This document shows positions 34,349 through 43,658 of a stretch of DNA of 55,667 nucleotides, in pieces. The DNA is taken from contig PAQG01000045.1 in assembly GCA_002709645.1 (NCBI GenBank), positions 1-55,667 of the forward strand. The letters are read 5' to 3'. The notes beneath the pieces were generated by a model, which was given only the letters and a program-made list of their open reading frames with translations, did not search any database and had not been told where the DNA came from. A program made the translations under genes and the position numbers. The stretch comes from Acidimicrobiaceae bacterium. Lineage in GTDB: Bacteria; Actinomycetota; Acidimicrobiia; Acidimicrobiales; UBA8592. The first letter of the stretch is position 1. Each line of letters begins with the position of its first letter.

Positions 34349-35418
34349 ATCTCCTAAAGAGAATGTATAGAAACGAAACCACAGTACCTTTTTCAAAACT
34401 GTGGAAATCAATCTCGTTATGTTCTCTTGCCCTTCTTATCTTGTCAATTGGGGGACTTGGATTTCGGGGATTGAACTTAGGTCTGGAATTTGAAGGAGGC
34501 GGTGCCTGGGAAGTACCAGCTGAAAATATTCAAGCAGAGGAAGTCAGAGACGCACTACGCCCATTAGGTATTGCTGATGCCAGGATCCAAACTGGTGGCG
34601 GTGTCTTACGCGTCCGAACTGAACTCTCAAAAGTTACTCAGAATGCGTTGAACTCTGGAGAAGATAATGACCCAATTGTTGCCCAGGTAACTTCAATTCT
34701 TGCACAAATTACAGGCCAAAATGAAAGCGCCGTTAGCGTTTCAACCGCAGGTCCTTCCTGGGGTGAGGAAATCACGAACAAAGCAATTAAAGCACTAATT
34801 GTGTTCTTTATTGTGATCGCCTTATACATCACGATCAGATTACGCTGGGAAATGGCTGTCGGAGCTTTAGTAGCGGTCGCGCATGATATTGCAATAACCG
34901 TAGGAATCTATGCCTTATTTCAGTTTGAAGTAACGCCACCAACAGTCATAGCATTCCTCACTATCATGGGGTACTCCCTATATGACACCCTTGTCGTTTT
35001 CGACAAGGTGAGAGATAACGAACATCTTCTATCGAACGCCAAACTCTCGTACACTGAAATAGTAGAGAAAGCATTGAATCAAGTCTTCATGCGCTCTGTT
35101 AATACGAGCATAACGTCAATACTTCCCGTTGTTTCTGTACTTGTGGTCGGCTCTGGGATTATGGGGGCAGTTACATTACGAGAGTTTGCTCTAGCACTAC
35201 TAATCGGCCTCATTATTGGAACATTCTCTTCTCTATTCATCGCTGCTCCCTGCGCTACTTTTCTTAGAAATAAATTTGGTGATACGGATTCAGACAATCG
35301 TTCGTACAGGCTAAGTGAAGCAGTTAGGCGCCGATCAAAATCTAGTATTCCCACACCTCAATCCACCCCGTCAAACCCTGCTATCCCACCACGTCCAAGA
35401 AAGAATAAACGTAGATAG
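34345..35418 (+). CDS. secF: Protein translocase subunit SecF
   Basis: This 357-residue partner of SecD has LGLEFEGGGAWEV after the first helix and the conserved TIMGYSLYDTLVVFDKVRDN in the core, followed by the RSVNTSITSILPV helix. The ATG at 34345 is chosen because AAAGGAGG lies seven bases upstream and it overlaps the secD stop; a more upstream ATG at 34303 has no such support. The C terminus is a basic, proline-rich tail. Confidence 0.94.
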   Translation: MNLLKRMYRNETTVPFSKLWKSISLCSLALLILSIGGLGFRGLNLGLEFEGGGAWEVPAENIQAEEVRDALRPLGIADARIQTGGGVLRVRTELSKVTQNALNSGEDNDPIVAQVTSILAQITGQNESAVSVSTAGPSWGEEITNKAIKALIVFFIVIALYITIRLRWEMAVGALVAVAHDIAITVGIYALFQFEVTPPTVIAFLTIMGYSLYDTLVVFDKVRDNEHLLSNAKLSYTEIVEKALNQVFMRSVNTSITSILPVVSVLVVGSGIMGAVTLREFALALLIGLIIGTFSSLFIAAPCATFLRNKFGDTDSDNRSYRLSEAVRRRSKSSIPTPQSTPSNPAIPPRPRKNKRR

Positions 35419-35427
35419 AAATTCCCA

Positions 35428-35958
35428 ATGGCTGAAGCTGAACATGATCTAACAAAGTTCATAAGGACAGTTCAGGATTTCCCCACTCAAGGTATTGAAT
35501 TTAAAGATATCTCTCCTTTGCTTGCCAACGCGCATGCATTTGCTCAAAGCATAGAAGTCTTGGCTGACTATTATAGGGATAAACAGATCGAGTATGTAGC
35601 TGGAATTGAAGCTCGAGGATTTTTAATAGCTGCAGCCCTTTCATTACAACTAGAAACTGGCCTATTGCCGATTAGAAAAAGTGGGAAGCTCCCAGGACCA
35701 GTTTTTTCCTTAGAGTATGAATTAGAATATGGGTCATCCACTCTGGAGCTTCAAAAAGAATGTTTCTCAATGGGGTCAAACATTCTTATTGTTGATGATG
35801 TTCTGGCCACGGGTGGAACAGCTGAATGTGCCGCACAATTGGTTAACCTCGCTGGAGGAAGAATCGCTGGATTCGGATTTTTAATCTCATTAGATTCTCT
35901 TGCTGGTAGAAAAAGGATTGCTGGTTATGAAGAGGTGACTCTCGTTAGATACGACTAG
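35428..35958 (+). CDS. apt: Adenine phosphoribosyltransferase
   Basis: This 176-residue type I phosphoribosyltransferase salvages adenine with PRPP to AMP. FPTQGIEFKDISPLL, GIEARGFLIAAALS and the PRPP loop ILIVDDVLATGGTAEC are all present. It lies nine bases after secF and before rel, the same order as mycobacteria. TAGAAA lies six bases upstream of the ATG, a near match to the leaderless pattern. Confidence 0.94.
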   Translation: MAEAEHDLTKFIRTVQDFPTQGIEFKDISPLLANAHAFAQSIEVLADYYRDKQIEYVAGIEARGFLIAAALSLQLETGLLPIRKSGKLPGPVFSLEYELEYGSSTLELQKECFSMGSNILIVDDVLATGGTAECAAQLVNLAGGRIAGFGFLISLDSLAGRKRIAGYEEVTLVRYD

Positions 35959-35972
35959 CGCCTTTACTGGAG

Positions 35973-35978
35973 TAGGCT
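35973..35978 (+). promoter_or_regulatory. Leaderless-type -10 element of rel
   Basis: TAGGCT is followed by GGAAGA and the ATG at 35985. The purine-rich spacer adjoins the start and could not serve as a normally spaced Shine-Dalgarno. Confidence 0.45.
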
Positions 35979-35984
35979 GGAAGA

Positions 35985-38237
35985 ATGAGTTTAGCAATAA
36001 CCAAAGTTAGTATTTGGGACAGAATTGAAGAAGATCCTTCCGATGAACTTAACCTTGTCCTTGAACTTTTTGAAGAGCATCACCCTCAGCAAAGCTCGCA
36101 ACTCATCAAAGAAGCGCATGAGGCAGCTCGTTCTGCCCATAATGGGCAAATCAGGAAATCAGGGGATGCATATATCACCCACCCAGTAGCAGTTGCTGAA
36201 ATAGTCGCATCACTTGGATTAGATGAGGCAACAATTATCGCCGCACTTCTTCACGACACTCTTGAAGACACAGGTGAAGCATTGGGAGGAATTAAAAAGA
36301 AATTTGGCAAAGACGTAGCAACCATAGTTGACGGAGTAACCAAGTTAGACAGAATTAAGTTTGATACTAAGGAAGCCCAACAAGCAGCTTCAATGCGCAA
36401 AATGCTCGTTGCTGTCGCTAAAGACCTCAGAGTGCTTCTAATTAAACTTGGGGACAGGTTGCACAACATGCGCACAATAGCTTCCCTACCAAAATGGAAA
36501 CAGCAACGTATCGCAACAGAAACATTGGATATCTATGCTCCGCTAGCACATAGGCTTGGGATGCAGGGATTAAAAAATGAACTTGAAGATCTCGCATTCG
36601 CAGCACTTCACCCAAAGTGGTATGCAGAAATTGACCAAATGGTCGCTGCGCGAGCACCAGAAAGAGATTTATACCTTGCCCAAGTTTTAGCGGATATCCA
36701 AAGTCGGCTAAGCGAGCTACTCATTGGGGCTGAAGTCCACGGCCGACCAAAACATTTTTGGAGCATTTACGAAAAAATGGTTCTGAAAGGCAGAGAGTTT
36801 GACGAAATCTATGACCTTATGGGGATTCGCGTGATCGTAGATTCCGTGAAGGATTGTTATGGTGCTCTTGGCTCAATACACGCGACATGGCACCCAGTTC
36901 AAGGCAGGTTCAAAGACTACATAGCTATGCCAAAATTCAATTTGTATCAGTCATTACATACAACTGTTATAGGTCCGCAAGGAAAGCCCTTAGAGGTGCA
37001 AATTCGGACTCGTGATATGCATCACCGAGCTGAACATGGGGCAGCTGCCCACTTTGGGTATAAAGAAAAAGCAGACCGTAATGAGTACATGTGGTTTTCC
37101 AGAATTGTTGATTGGCAAGAAGAAACAGAAGACCCTCTTGAATTCATGTCAAACCTAAAGATGGACCTAGATCAAGATGAAGTGTTTGTCTTCACACCTA
37201 ACGGTGAAGTGGTCACGCTGGAAACAAAAGCGACACCAGTAGATTTTGCTTACACCATTCATACAGAAGTAGGTCATGCGTGTAGGGGAGCGCGAATAAA
37301 TAACCGCCTTGTCCCATTGGATACGATCTTGCAATCTGGAGATACTGTTGAGATTCTAACTAGTAAAGCTGAAGAAGCAGGCCCATCACAGGATTGGTTG
37401 CGATTCGCGAAAACCCATAAAGCAGCATCAAAAATTCGCCAATGGTTCACTCGAGAACGAAGAGAAGATGCGATTGATGGCGGACGTGAAGCACTCGCTG
37501 ACTGCCTTAGGAAAGAAGGCTTGCCAGCATTCCAATTATTAAAAAGCGAAACGCTTCAAGAAGTCTGCGAGACCCTCAATTACTCAGAACCAGAGTCCTT
37601 ATTTGCGGCAATCGGCGAACAAAACGTTTCCCCCAAAAGTGTCGCTGGAAGATTCCATGCAATCCTTGAAAAGACCGATTCAGCGCAAGGGATAGCAGCG
37701 ACTCTTCCAACCCATCGTGAAAGGCAAGTGGGGCGGGCTAAAAGAAGACGTGAGAATGCCGTCGGTGTTATCGTCGAAGGGGTCGATGATGTAATGATTC
37801 GGCTAGCAAAATGCTGCACACCTGTTCCCCCCGATGAGATAATGGGATTCGTTACGAGAGGAAGAGGCGTTTCAATTCACCGAAGCGACTGCGCAAATGG
37901 AGTCTCATTGGCTACAGGACATGCAAATCGTCTCATTGATGTTGAATGGGATGATGACAGTGACGGCACCTTCATAGCATCAATAGAAGTAAAGGCTTTT
38001 GACCGTACAAGATTACTTGGGGATGTCTCAACAGTGTTATCAGATGCGCGTGTCAATATTATCTCAAGTTCTACCAGAACTGGAGCGGATCGAATAAGCA
38101 TCATGACTTTCGAATTTGAACTTGGAGATAGTCGCCATTTAGATTGGTTACTCAGCCTTATCCGACAAGTTGATGGAGTTTATGATGCTTATCGGATGCT
38201 CCCTGGCAATACCAAAAAGAAGGCCGCTAAAAAATAA
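35985..38237 (+). CDS. rel: Bifunctional (p)ppGpp synthetase/hydrolase Rel
   Basis: At 750 residues the full domain set is present: HD hydrolase (YITHPVAVAEIVASL, AALLHDTLEDTG), synthetase (YDLMGIRVIVDSV, QGRFKDYIAMPKFNLYQSLHTTV), TGS (DEVFVFTPNGEVVTL), a zinc-finger/helical region (LAKCCTPVPPDEIMGFVTRGRGVSIH) and a C-terminal ACT domain. The RFKD motif in the synthetase loop is the form found in bifunctional enzymes. It makes and degrades the stringent alarmone in response to uncharged tRNA at the ribosome. Confidence 0.96.
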   Translation: MSLAITKVSIWDRIEEDPSDELNLVLELFEEHHPQQSSQLIKEAHEAARSAHNGQIRKSGDAYITHPVAVAEIVASLGLDEATIIAALLHDTLEDTGEALGGIKKKFGKDVATIVDGVTKLDRIKFDTKEAQQAASMRKMLVAVAKDLRVLLIKLGDRLHNMRTIASLPKWKQQRIATETLDIYAPLAHRLGMQGLKNELEDLAFAALHPKWYAEIDQMVAARAPERDLYLAQVLADIQSRLSELLIGAEVHGRPKHFWSIYEKMVLKGREFDEIYDLMGIRVIVDSVKDCYGALGSIHATWHPVQGRFKDYIAMPKFNLYQSLHTTVIGPQGKPLEVQIRTRDMHHRAEHGAAAHFGYKEKADRNEYMWFSRIVDWQEETEDPLEFMSNLKMDLDQDEVFVFTPNGEVVTLETKATPVDFAYTIHTEVGHACRGARINNRLVPLDTILQSGDTVEILTSKAEEAGPSQDWLRFAKTHKAASKIRQWFTRERREDAIDGGREALADCLRKEGLPAFQLLKSETLQEVCETLNYSEPESLFAAIGEQNVSPKSVAGRFHAILEKTDSAQGIAATLPTHRERQVGRAKRRRENAVGVIVEGVDDVMIRLAKCCTPVPPDEIMGFVTRGRGVSIHRSDCANGVSLATGHANRLIDVEWDDDSDGTFIASIEVKAFDRTRLLGDVSTVLSDARVNIISSSTRTGADRISIMTFEFELGDSRHLDWLLSLIRQVDGVYDAYRMLPGNTKKKAAKK

Positions 38238-38299
38238 TGACGTTGGCAATCAACTCTTGTCTCAGCCATAGTGGAGAATAGATCAATTGAGGGTGCCAA

Positions 38300-38926
38300 A
38301 TGAGTTCAATGAACTTCAAAATTATTGAAAACAAAGGCTATAAGATTTCTGAAGTTGACCGTTTCCTAAATGAGAAAAATAACCCAGGGTCACTAAAGAA
38401 AACAGTTGAAGAGATAGAGAATGTTCGGTTCTCTCTCACAAGAAAAAAAGGGTACGATCCAAAAGAAGTTGATACTTATTTAGATGGCTTAATCGAGGCA
38501 AAGAAAGGCTTTTCTCCTGAAACCAGTACAGACCCAACATCTAAAACACCTAAAGAGAACTCTTCGCTGGGAGTGACAAATGAAGTGAAGCACAAGGCCC
38601 CCCCTATCACTAGTGAGCGTCTTCGTGATCTAACTCCGCCGGTGGTAGAAGGAATCGGTTATTTAAAATCAGAAGTTGACTATTTCCTTCAATTAGTTGC
38701 TGACACACTACAAATATTTGAAGAAAAATCTGGAAATGAATTAGAGAATTTAAAAGCAGATCAATACTTACCCCAAAACCAATCCCTTCGACTTCTAACT
38801 AGCGATCAGATCCGTTGGGCCCTCTTTACGGTTAGCGAAGAAGGAGGTTACGATATACGGGGAGTAGATGCTGCTGTAAATCGTCTTGCAGATGCGTTAG
38901 ATCACCATTGGCTAAGAAAAGAATAG
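38300..38926 (+). CDS. Protein with four DivIVA-type repeats (208 aa)
   Basis: Four short modules share the pattern aromatic/hydrophobic - GYxxxEVDxFL of the DivIVA N-terminal domain: G13Y14...E18VD20, G51Y52...E56VD58, G120Y121...E125VD127 and a looser G183Y184...G188VD190. The spacers are low-complexity (residues 70-105 rich in Ser, Thr, Pro, Lys), and no long coiled coil follows as in true DivIVA/Wag31. In DivIVA the motif takes part in membrane-curvature binding; a multivalent membrane or polar protein is a reasonable inference. GAGGGTG before the ATG is a good ribosome-binding site. It occupies the rel-hisS gap, where mycobacteria have unrelated genes. Confidence 0.72.
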   Translation: MSSMNFKIIENKGYKISEVDRFLNEKNNPGSLKKTVEEIENVRFSLTRKKGYDPKEVDTYLDGLIEAKKGFSPETSTDPTSKTPKENSSLGVTNEVKHKAPPITSERLRDLTPPVVEGIGYLKSEVDYFLQLVADTLQIFEEKSGNELENLKADQYLPQNQSLRLLTSDQIRWALFTVSEEGGYDIRGVDAAVNRLADALDHHWLRKE

Positions 38927-38983
38927 TTAACTCTAGGGCCCAACAGACTCATTTAAATGGCACAAGTCAGAGTAAGGGCGCTG

Positions 38984-38989
38984 TAGTCT
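38984..38989 (+). promoter_or_regulatory. Leaderless-type -10 element of hisS
   Basis: TAGTCT is followed by TGCCAC and the ATG at 38996; no Shine-Dalgarno. Confidence 0.5.
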
Positions 38990-38995
38990 TGCCAC

Positions 38996-40270
38996 ATGGG
39001 TAAATCACATTTTCAGTCTCCTCGTGGCACACGCGATATTGTTTCGCCAGAATCAGACTACATAAAATTCCTAGTAGACACCTTTGCAGAGCATTTATCA
39101 ACAGCTGCTTATGGGCAAATTGTTTCACCAATTTTTGAAGATGTCGGTGTCTTCCAAAGAATTGGAGAGAATACCGAGATTGTTTCAAAAGAAATGTTTG
39201 ACTTTTATGATAAAGACGTCAAAGATCCTCAACACCTAGCTCTACGCCCTGAGCTTACCGCAAGTATCTGTAGGGCATTTGCTCAACATCGCCCAATTAC
39301 GCCTTGGAAAGTCTGGTACTCTGGCCCTCAATTTCGATACGAGAAACCCCAAGCAGGACGGTACAGGCAATTTCTCCAAGTTGGCGCTGAAGTTCTGGGA
39401 ACATCAGACCCCGGAGCAGATATTGAAATAATTTCGCTTGCGTGGGCTTTCTTCCAAAGAATTGGTTTACGAAACACGCAACTTCTCATTAATTCATTAG
39501 GGGACCCTGAAAGCCGAAATCGCTACAATGACGAATTAGCTAAGTATTTGGATGACCGGAAACAAGAATTAAGTGAGCAATCAATCGTAACCCTTAAAAC
39601 TAATCCTTTGCGAGTTCTTGATTCCAAGCGAGAAAAGGATCAAGAGGTCATAGATGAAGCACCAGTTATGGAATCATTTTTAAATGAAGAATCTGCACAG
39701 CATTTTAAAGAGGTTAAAGATGGGTTAGAGGTATTAGGTGTTCCCTTTAAGATTTCACCACGCCTAGTCCGAGGTCTGGACTATTACACCAGAACAACTT
39801 TTGAATTCATCTCTCCAAGTTTAGACACTGCGCAAAATGCTATTGGAGGTGGAGGGCGTTACGACGGATTGGTTGAAGCATTAGGCGGCCCAGAAACTGA
39901 AGGTATCGGTTTTGCAGTAGGGATTGACCGTACTCTCCTTGCTTGCGAGGCCGAAAAGGTCGTATTCGATTTGGATATTGGAACTGATGTCTTTGTAGTT
40001 GATACAACTGGTGGCCGCGAAGCACTTCTCCTGTCGCACGAACTCCGCCAATTAGCGATCAAGACCGACAGGAGTTTCGGTGGTAGATCAATGAAAGGCC
40101 AAATGAAGGCAGCTGACCGATCAGGGGCACGGTACGCAATCATCATTGGAACTGATGAACTTGAAGAAAATCAGGTTACCCTTCGAGACTTGCGAGGTGA
40201 AGGGCAACAAACCCTTGTACCCCGTGACATGATTGGAAAGAACCTGCTAACGATCCTTCAGGAGAAATAA
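38996..40270 (+). CDS. hisS: Histidyl-tRNA synthetase
   Basis: This class II synthetase of 424 residues has the N-terminal PRGTRDIVSPES, motif 2 WYSGPQFRYEKPQAGRYRQFLQVG, the histidine A motif LVRGLDYYTRTTFEF, and motif 3 GIGFAVGIDRTL, followed by the anticodon-binding domain. The AspRS gene starts three bases downstream with its Shine-Dalgarno inside the last hisS codons. Confidence 0.96.
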   Translation: MGKSHFQSPRGTRDIVSPESDYIKFLVDTFAEHLSTAAYGQIVSPIFEDVGVFQRIGENTEIVSKEMFDFYDKDVKDPQHLALRPELTASICRAFAQHRPITPWKVWYSGPQFRYEKPQAGRYRQFLQVGAEVLGTSDPGADIEIISLAWAFFQRIGLRNTQLLINSLGDPESRNRYNDELAKYLDDRKQELSEQSIVTLKTNPLRVLDSKREKDQEVIDEAPVMESFLNEESAQHFKEVKDGLEVLGVPFKISPRLVRGLDYYTRTTFEFISPSLDTAQNAIGGGGRYDGLVEALGGPETEGIGFAVGIDRTLLACEAEKVVFDLDIGTDVFVVDTTGGREALLLSHELRQLAIKTDRSFGGRSMKGQMKAADRSGARYAIIIGTDELEENQVTLRDLRGEGQQTLVPRDMIGKNLLTILQEK

Positions 40271-40273
40271 TTA

Positions 40274-42013
40274 ATGACAATGAGAACACATTATTGTGGT
40301 GAACTCCGCTCATCTGATCTCGGTGCAGAAGTAACGGTTTGTGGATGGGTCGATACGCGGCGGGTGCATAGCGAACACCTGGCGTTTATAGATCTTAGAG
40401 ATCATTCAGGAATAGTTCAGTGCGTGGTAGATGAAAAATTAGACCTAAGATCTGAATATGTTGCCATGATAACTGGAACTGTAAGAACCCGATTTGAGGG
40501 CAAAAGCAATGACAAGCTCGCAACAGGAGAGATTGAAATAGGGGACTGTTCCGTTCATGTTCTCTCAATAGCTGAACCTCCACCTTTCCCAATGCACGAG
40601 CGATCAGAAGTTGATGAGACAATCCGCTTGAGGCATCGGTATATCGACTTGAGAAAACCACGAATGCAAAAGAATTTACGGACACGAGCAAAAGTCAACA
40701 GTTCAATTCGAAATGCTATGGAAAGACAGGGGTTTGTTGAGATAGAAACCCCCATGCTTATAGCATCAACACCAGAAGGCGCTCGGGATTTTGTTGTTCC
40801 ATCTAGATTGCACCCAACGAATTTCTACGCGTTGCCTCAAAGTCCACAAATTTTTAAACAGCTATGCATGGTCGGAGGAATAGATCGGTACTACCAAATA
40901 GCGCGTTGTTTACGAGACGAAGATTTGCGGGCAGACCGGCAATTTGAGTTCATGCAATTAGATATGGAAGCAAGCTTTGTTGATCAAGACGACATAATCA
41001 CTTTCGTCTCTGAGGCAATAAAAGATTCAGCAGAAACTGTTACTGGTATTAGGCCAGGAGAAATACCTACCATGACGTGGCAGGAAGCTATGGAGCGATT
41101 TGGTTCTGACAAACCAGATACACGTTTCGGGATGGAATTAATAGAATTAACGCACTTATTTGAGCACACTGAGGCGAAGGTATTCAAAGTGAATTGTGTC
41201 AAAGGTATTCTCTATCCTGAAGGAGCTGAAATTCTCGGAAGAAATGCGATCGACGCGTTAACCGAAAAGTGCCAAAGTTGGGGTGCAAAAGGACTCGCAT
41301 GGTTTAGAGTCGGGAAAAACAGAGAACTTGATGGAGCTTTAACAAAATTTATGTCTGCAGATGAAATATCTGAGCTAGCCACCTCAATGGAAGCTAAAGA
41401 GGGAGACATGATTTTCGTTATCGCAGATCAGCGAAGAGTAGTAAACCATATTCTTGGTTTACTAAGACTGGAGATAGCCCGTCCACCTGTTGGCGAAGGT
41501 GGTCTGAACTTCTTATGGATAACAGAATTCCCTCTGTTCGAGTCAATCGCTGATTCCGGTATGCCAATTCCTGCTCATCACCCATTTACCATGCCCCATC
41601 CAGAAGATCTAGAGAAACTAGAAACAGCTGCAGGTGAAGAATTTTTAGAAATACGCTCACAAGCTTATGATCTGGTGCTAAACGGCTGGGAATTAGGATC
41701 AGGCAGCGTTCGGATACATAATAAAGAAATACAAACACAAATTTTTGAAATTCTAGGAATCAACGAAACCGAGGCAAATGAAAAATTCGGATTTTTACTA
41801 GACGCTTTTCGATACGGAGCGCCGCCGCATGCAGGCTTCGCATTTGGGATAGACCGATTAGCAGCTCTTCTTTCTGGCGAAGAGAATATTCGTGAAGTAA
41901 TAGCATTCCCCAAAACGCAATCAGGTAGTGACCCTTTGACCAATGCCCCTACACCACTTAGTCCAACTCACCTAGAAGAATTAGGATTGCGACTTTCACC
42001 CGAAGCAACGTAG
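40274..42013 (+). CDS. aspS: Aspartyl-tRNA synthetase (bacterial type)
   Basis: The 579-residue enzyme has an N-terminal OB anticodon-binding domain (VCGWVDTRRVHSEHLAFIDLRDHSG), class II core motifs (RHRYIDLRKPRMQKNL; ARCLRDEDLRADRQFEFMQLDMEAS), a bacterial GAD insertion domain (about 290-400) and motif 3 GFAFGIDRLAALL. Whether it discriminates between tRNA-Asp and tRNA-Asn cannot be judged safely from the altered RRVHSEH segment. AGGAG precedes the ATG. Confidence 0.96.
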   Translation: MTMRTHYCGELRSSDLGAEVTVCGWVDTRRVHSEHLAFIDLRDHSGIVQCVVDEKLDLRSEYVAMITGTVRTRFEGKSNDKLATGEIEIGDCSVHVLSIAEPPPFPMHERSEVDETIRLRHRYIDLRKPRMQKNLRTRAKVNSSIRNAMERQGFVEIETPMLIASTPEGARDFVVPSRLHPTNFYALPQSPQIFKQLCMVGGIDRYYQIARCLRDEDLRADRQFEFMQLDMEASFVDQDDIITFVSEAIKDSAETVTGIRPGEIPTMTWQEAMERFGSDKPDTRFGMELIELTHLFEHTEAKVFKVNCVKGILYPEGAEILGRNAIDALTEKCQSWGAKGLAWFRVGKNRELDGALTKFMSADEISELATSMEAKEGDMIFVIADQRRVVNHILGLLRLEIARPPVGEGGLNFLWITEFPLFESIADSGMPIPAHHPFTMPHPEDLEKLETAAGEEFLEIRSQAYDLVLNGWELGSGSVRIHNKEIQTQIFEILGINETEANEKFGFLLDAFRYGAPPHAGFAFGIDRLAALLSGEENIREVIAFPKTQSGSDPLTNAPTPLSPTHLEELGLRLSPEAT

Positions 42014-42019
42014 CTCGAG

Positions 42020-42247
42020 TTAATCACCCGGAGGGGTAAGCAAGTAAAGACCTTCAGCGACTTTTTCAAAAGTCCCGTCAGTACCAAAGGCTAAACCAGA
42101 GAAAAAATCAATTATCCTTCGTCCCGCATCCTTAGGCTCAGTTGTTAGATGAATAATAGTTGGGAAACCCTGTTTGTAGCTTTGCGCAGGAAGCATTACA
42201 TCATCAAAACTATTGACTTCATGCCTAGTGGGTTCATTAGCGGCCAT
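42020..42247 (-). CDS. sepF: Minimal SepF cell-division protein (75 aa, core domain only)
   Basis: The sequence matches the C-terminal SepF core: NSFDDVMLPAQSYKQGFPTIIHL, then AGRRIIDFFSGLAFGTDGTFEKVAEGLYLLTPPGD, which in full-length proteins dimerises and binds the FtsZ tail. The N-terminal membrane helix and linker are absent, and the gene cannot extend upstream because an in-frame TAG lies at 42257-42259. That TAG is part of TAGGCT, six bases before the ATG, so the gene has the leaderless promoter layout. It probably acts with or competes with a full-length SepF elsewhere. It is convergent with aspS and divergent from rarA. Confidence 0.8.
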   Translation of the reverse strand: MAANEPTRHEVNSFDDVMLPAQSYKQGFPTIIHLTTEPKDAGRRIIDFFSGLAFGTDGTFEKVAEGLYLLTPPGD

Positions 42248-42253
42248 AAATAA

Positions 42254-42259
42254 AGCCTA
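42254..42259 (-). promoter_or_regulatory. Leaderless-type -10 element of the minimal sepF
   Basis: On the minus strand TAGGCT is followed by TTATTT and the ATG at 42247. Confidence 0.5.
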
Positions 42260-42343
42260 TCTCTTTTTATTCAGCCCTCTTTGAATACTGCTCTAGATTC
42301 ACCAGAAAGATACGAATCCCAAGTCTCTCAGGAGAAAGGAGTC

Positions 42344-42349
42344 TAATGT
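42344..42349 (+). promoter_or_regulatory. Leaderless-type -10 element of rarA
   Basis: TAATGT is followed by TAAAGA and the GTG at 42356. An AAGGAG at 42336-42341 is 14 bases from the GTG, too far for normal use. Confidence 0.4.
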
Positions 42350-42355
42350 TAAAGA

Positions 42356-43609
42356 GTGGAAAATGACTTATTTAAATCTTCAGCCCAAAGAGATTTGGAA
42401 CGCAGGGCACCTTTAGCAGATAGGCTGCGCCCACAAACCCTAGACGAGATTGTTGGACAAACTCACCTACTAGGGCATACAAAACCTTTGAGAAGCCTCA
42501 TAGAAAAGGACAAACTCTCATCTGTGATTCTCTGGGGTCCACCTGGGACAGGGAAAACCTCAATCGCAAGATTAATAGCTAAATCAACTTCTAAAGCTTT
42601 CGTGCAACTATCAGCAATAAATGCAACTGTGAAAGATGTCAGACAAGAAATATCTAATGCAGAGAATCGATTAGGAGAATATGGTAAAGGAACCATACTT
42701 TTCCTTGACGAAGTTCATAGATTTAACAAAGCTCAGCAAGATACTCTTCTGCAAGCTATAGAATCTGGCTTGATAATTTTTGTTGGTGCTACAACCGAAA
42801 ATCCATATTTTGAGATCAACGCCCCGTTATTAAGTAGAGGTTCATTATTCCGTCTTGAACCATTAACTGATGAAGACCTAACGGAACTTATTGCTAGAGG
42901 ATTGAAATTTGAAAACATGACGGCTGAGCTAAAGGCGATAGAATATTTGGTAAATAGGTCAGAAGGAGACGGACGGCAAAGTCTTACATCCTTAGAAGTA
43001 GCGATTGCATTAACAAAGACAAGAGACGGTCAAAATGGGGATCATATTACCCTTGAAGATGTTGAAGCAGCGATAGGAACACAAGCGCTGAAATATGGTC
43101 GGGAAGAACACTACGATACGATCTCCGCTTTTATCAAAAGTATTCGTGGTTCTGACCCAGATGCCGGGCTTTATTGGCTGGCTAGAATGCTTGACGCTGG
43201 GGAAGATCCTCGCTTTATAGCACGAAGATTACTTGTCCTCGCTTCAGAAGATATAGGTATGGCAGACTCAAATGCATTGATAATTGCTGAAGCTACTGCG
43301 CGAGCTATCGAATACGTTGGACTACCGGAAGCTCAATTGAACCTAGCTCATGCTGTCATCTATCTTTCAATTGCTCCAAAGTCAAACAAGGTAATTGAAG
43401 CCTTAATGTCAGCGAAAAAAGATGCCGGAACTGCATTAGGGGAAATCCCAAAACATCTACGTGATAGCCATTACTCGGGAGCAAAGGGAATTGGACATGG
43501 TGAAGGATATAAATATCCTCATGATTATCCTGGAACCCAGGTCGAACAAACATATCGACCTGACAGGTTCAAAGATCATAGATACTATGTTCACGAAGAA
43601 GAGAAATAA
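42356..43609 (+). CDS. rarA: Replication-associated recombination protein A (RarA/MgsA AAA ATPase)
   Basis: This 417-residue AAA+ clamp-loader-like ATPase has PLADRLRPQTLDEIVGQTHLLG, Walker A WGPPGTGKTS, Walker B ILFLDEVHRFNKAQQD, sensor GATTENPYFEINAPLLSRG and a C-terminal tetramerisation region (YWLARMLDAGEDPRFIARRLL; YKYPHDYPG). It acts at stalled forks. GTG is the only plausible in-frame start near the conserved N terminus. Confidence 0.93.
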   Translation: MENDLFKSSAQRDLERRAPLADRLRPQTLDEIVGQTHLLGHTKPLRSLIEKDKLSSVILWGPPGTGKTSIARLIAKSTSKAFVQLSAINATVKDVRQEISNAENRLGEYGKGTILFLDEVHRFNKAQQDTLLQAIESGLIIFVGATTENPYFEINAPLLSRGSLFRLEPLTDEDLTELIARGLKFENMTAELKAIEYLVNRSEGDGRQSLTSLEVAIALTKTRDGQNGDHITLEDVEAAIGTQALKYGREEHYDTISAFIKSIRGSDPDAGLYWLARMLDAGEDPRFIARRLLVLASEDIGMADSNALIIAEATARAIEYVGLPEAQLNLAHAVIYLSIAPKSNKVIEALMSAKKDAGTALGEIPKHLRDSHYSGAKGIGHGEGYKYPHDYPGTQVEQTYRPDRFKDHRYYVHEEEK

Positions 43610-43658
43610 AAATCTCAGCACATGAAAAAAAAGCAAAAGAAATAAAGGTAAGGATGTT

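Noticed and set aside
40370-40400. Reading the AspRS segment RRVHSEHLAF as proof of a non-discriminating enzyme
   Set aside because: The His does not align exactly with the diagnostic position; the local sequence is unusual and the call needs an alignment plus a check for GatCAB and AsnRS.
42346-42366. Six-codon ORF (ATG-TTA-AAG-AGT-GGA-AAA-TGA) with AAGGAG upstream, overlapping the rarA start, as a leader peptide
   Set aside because: The ATG is part of TAATGT, which fits the leaderless -10 pattern for the rarA GTG; with transcription starting at the GTG this ORF would not be transcribed.
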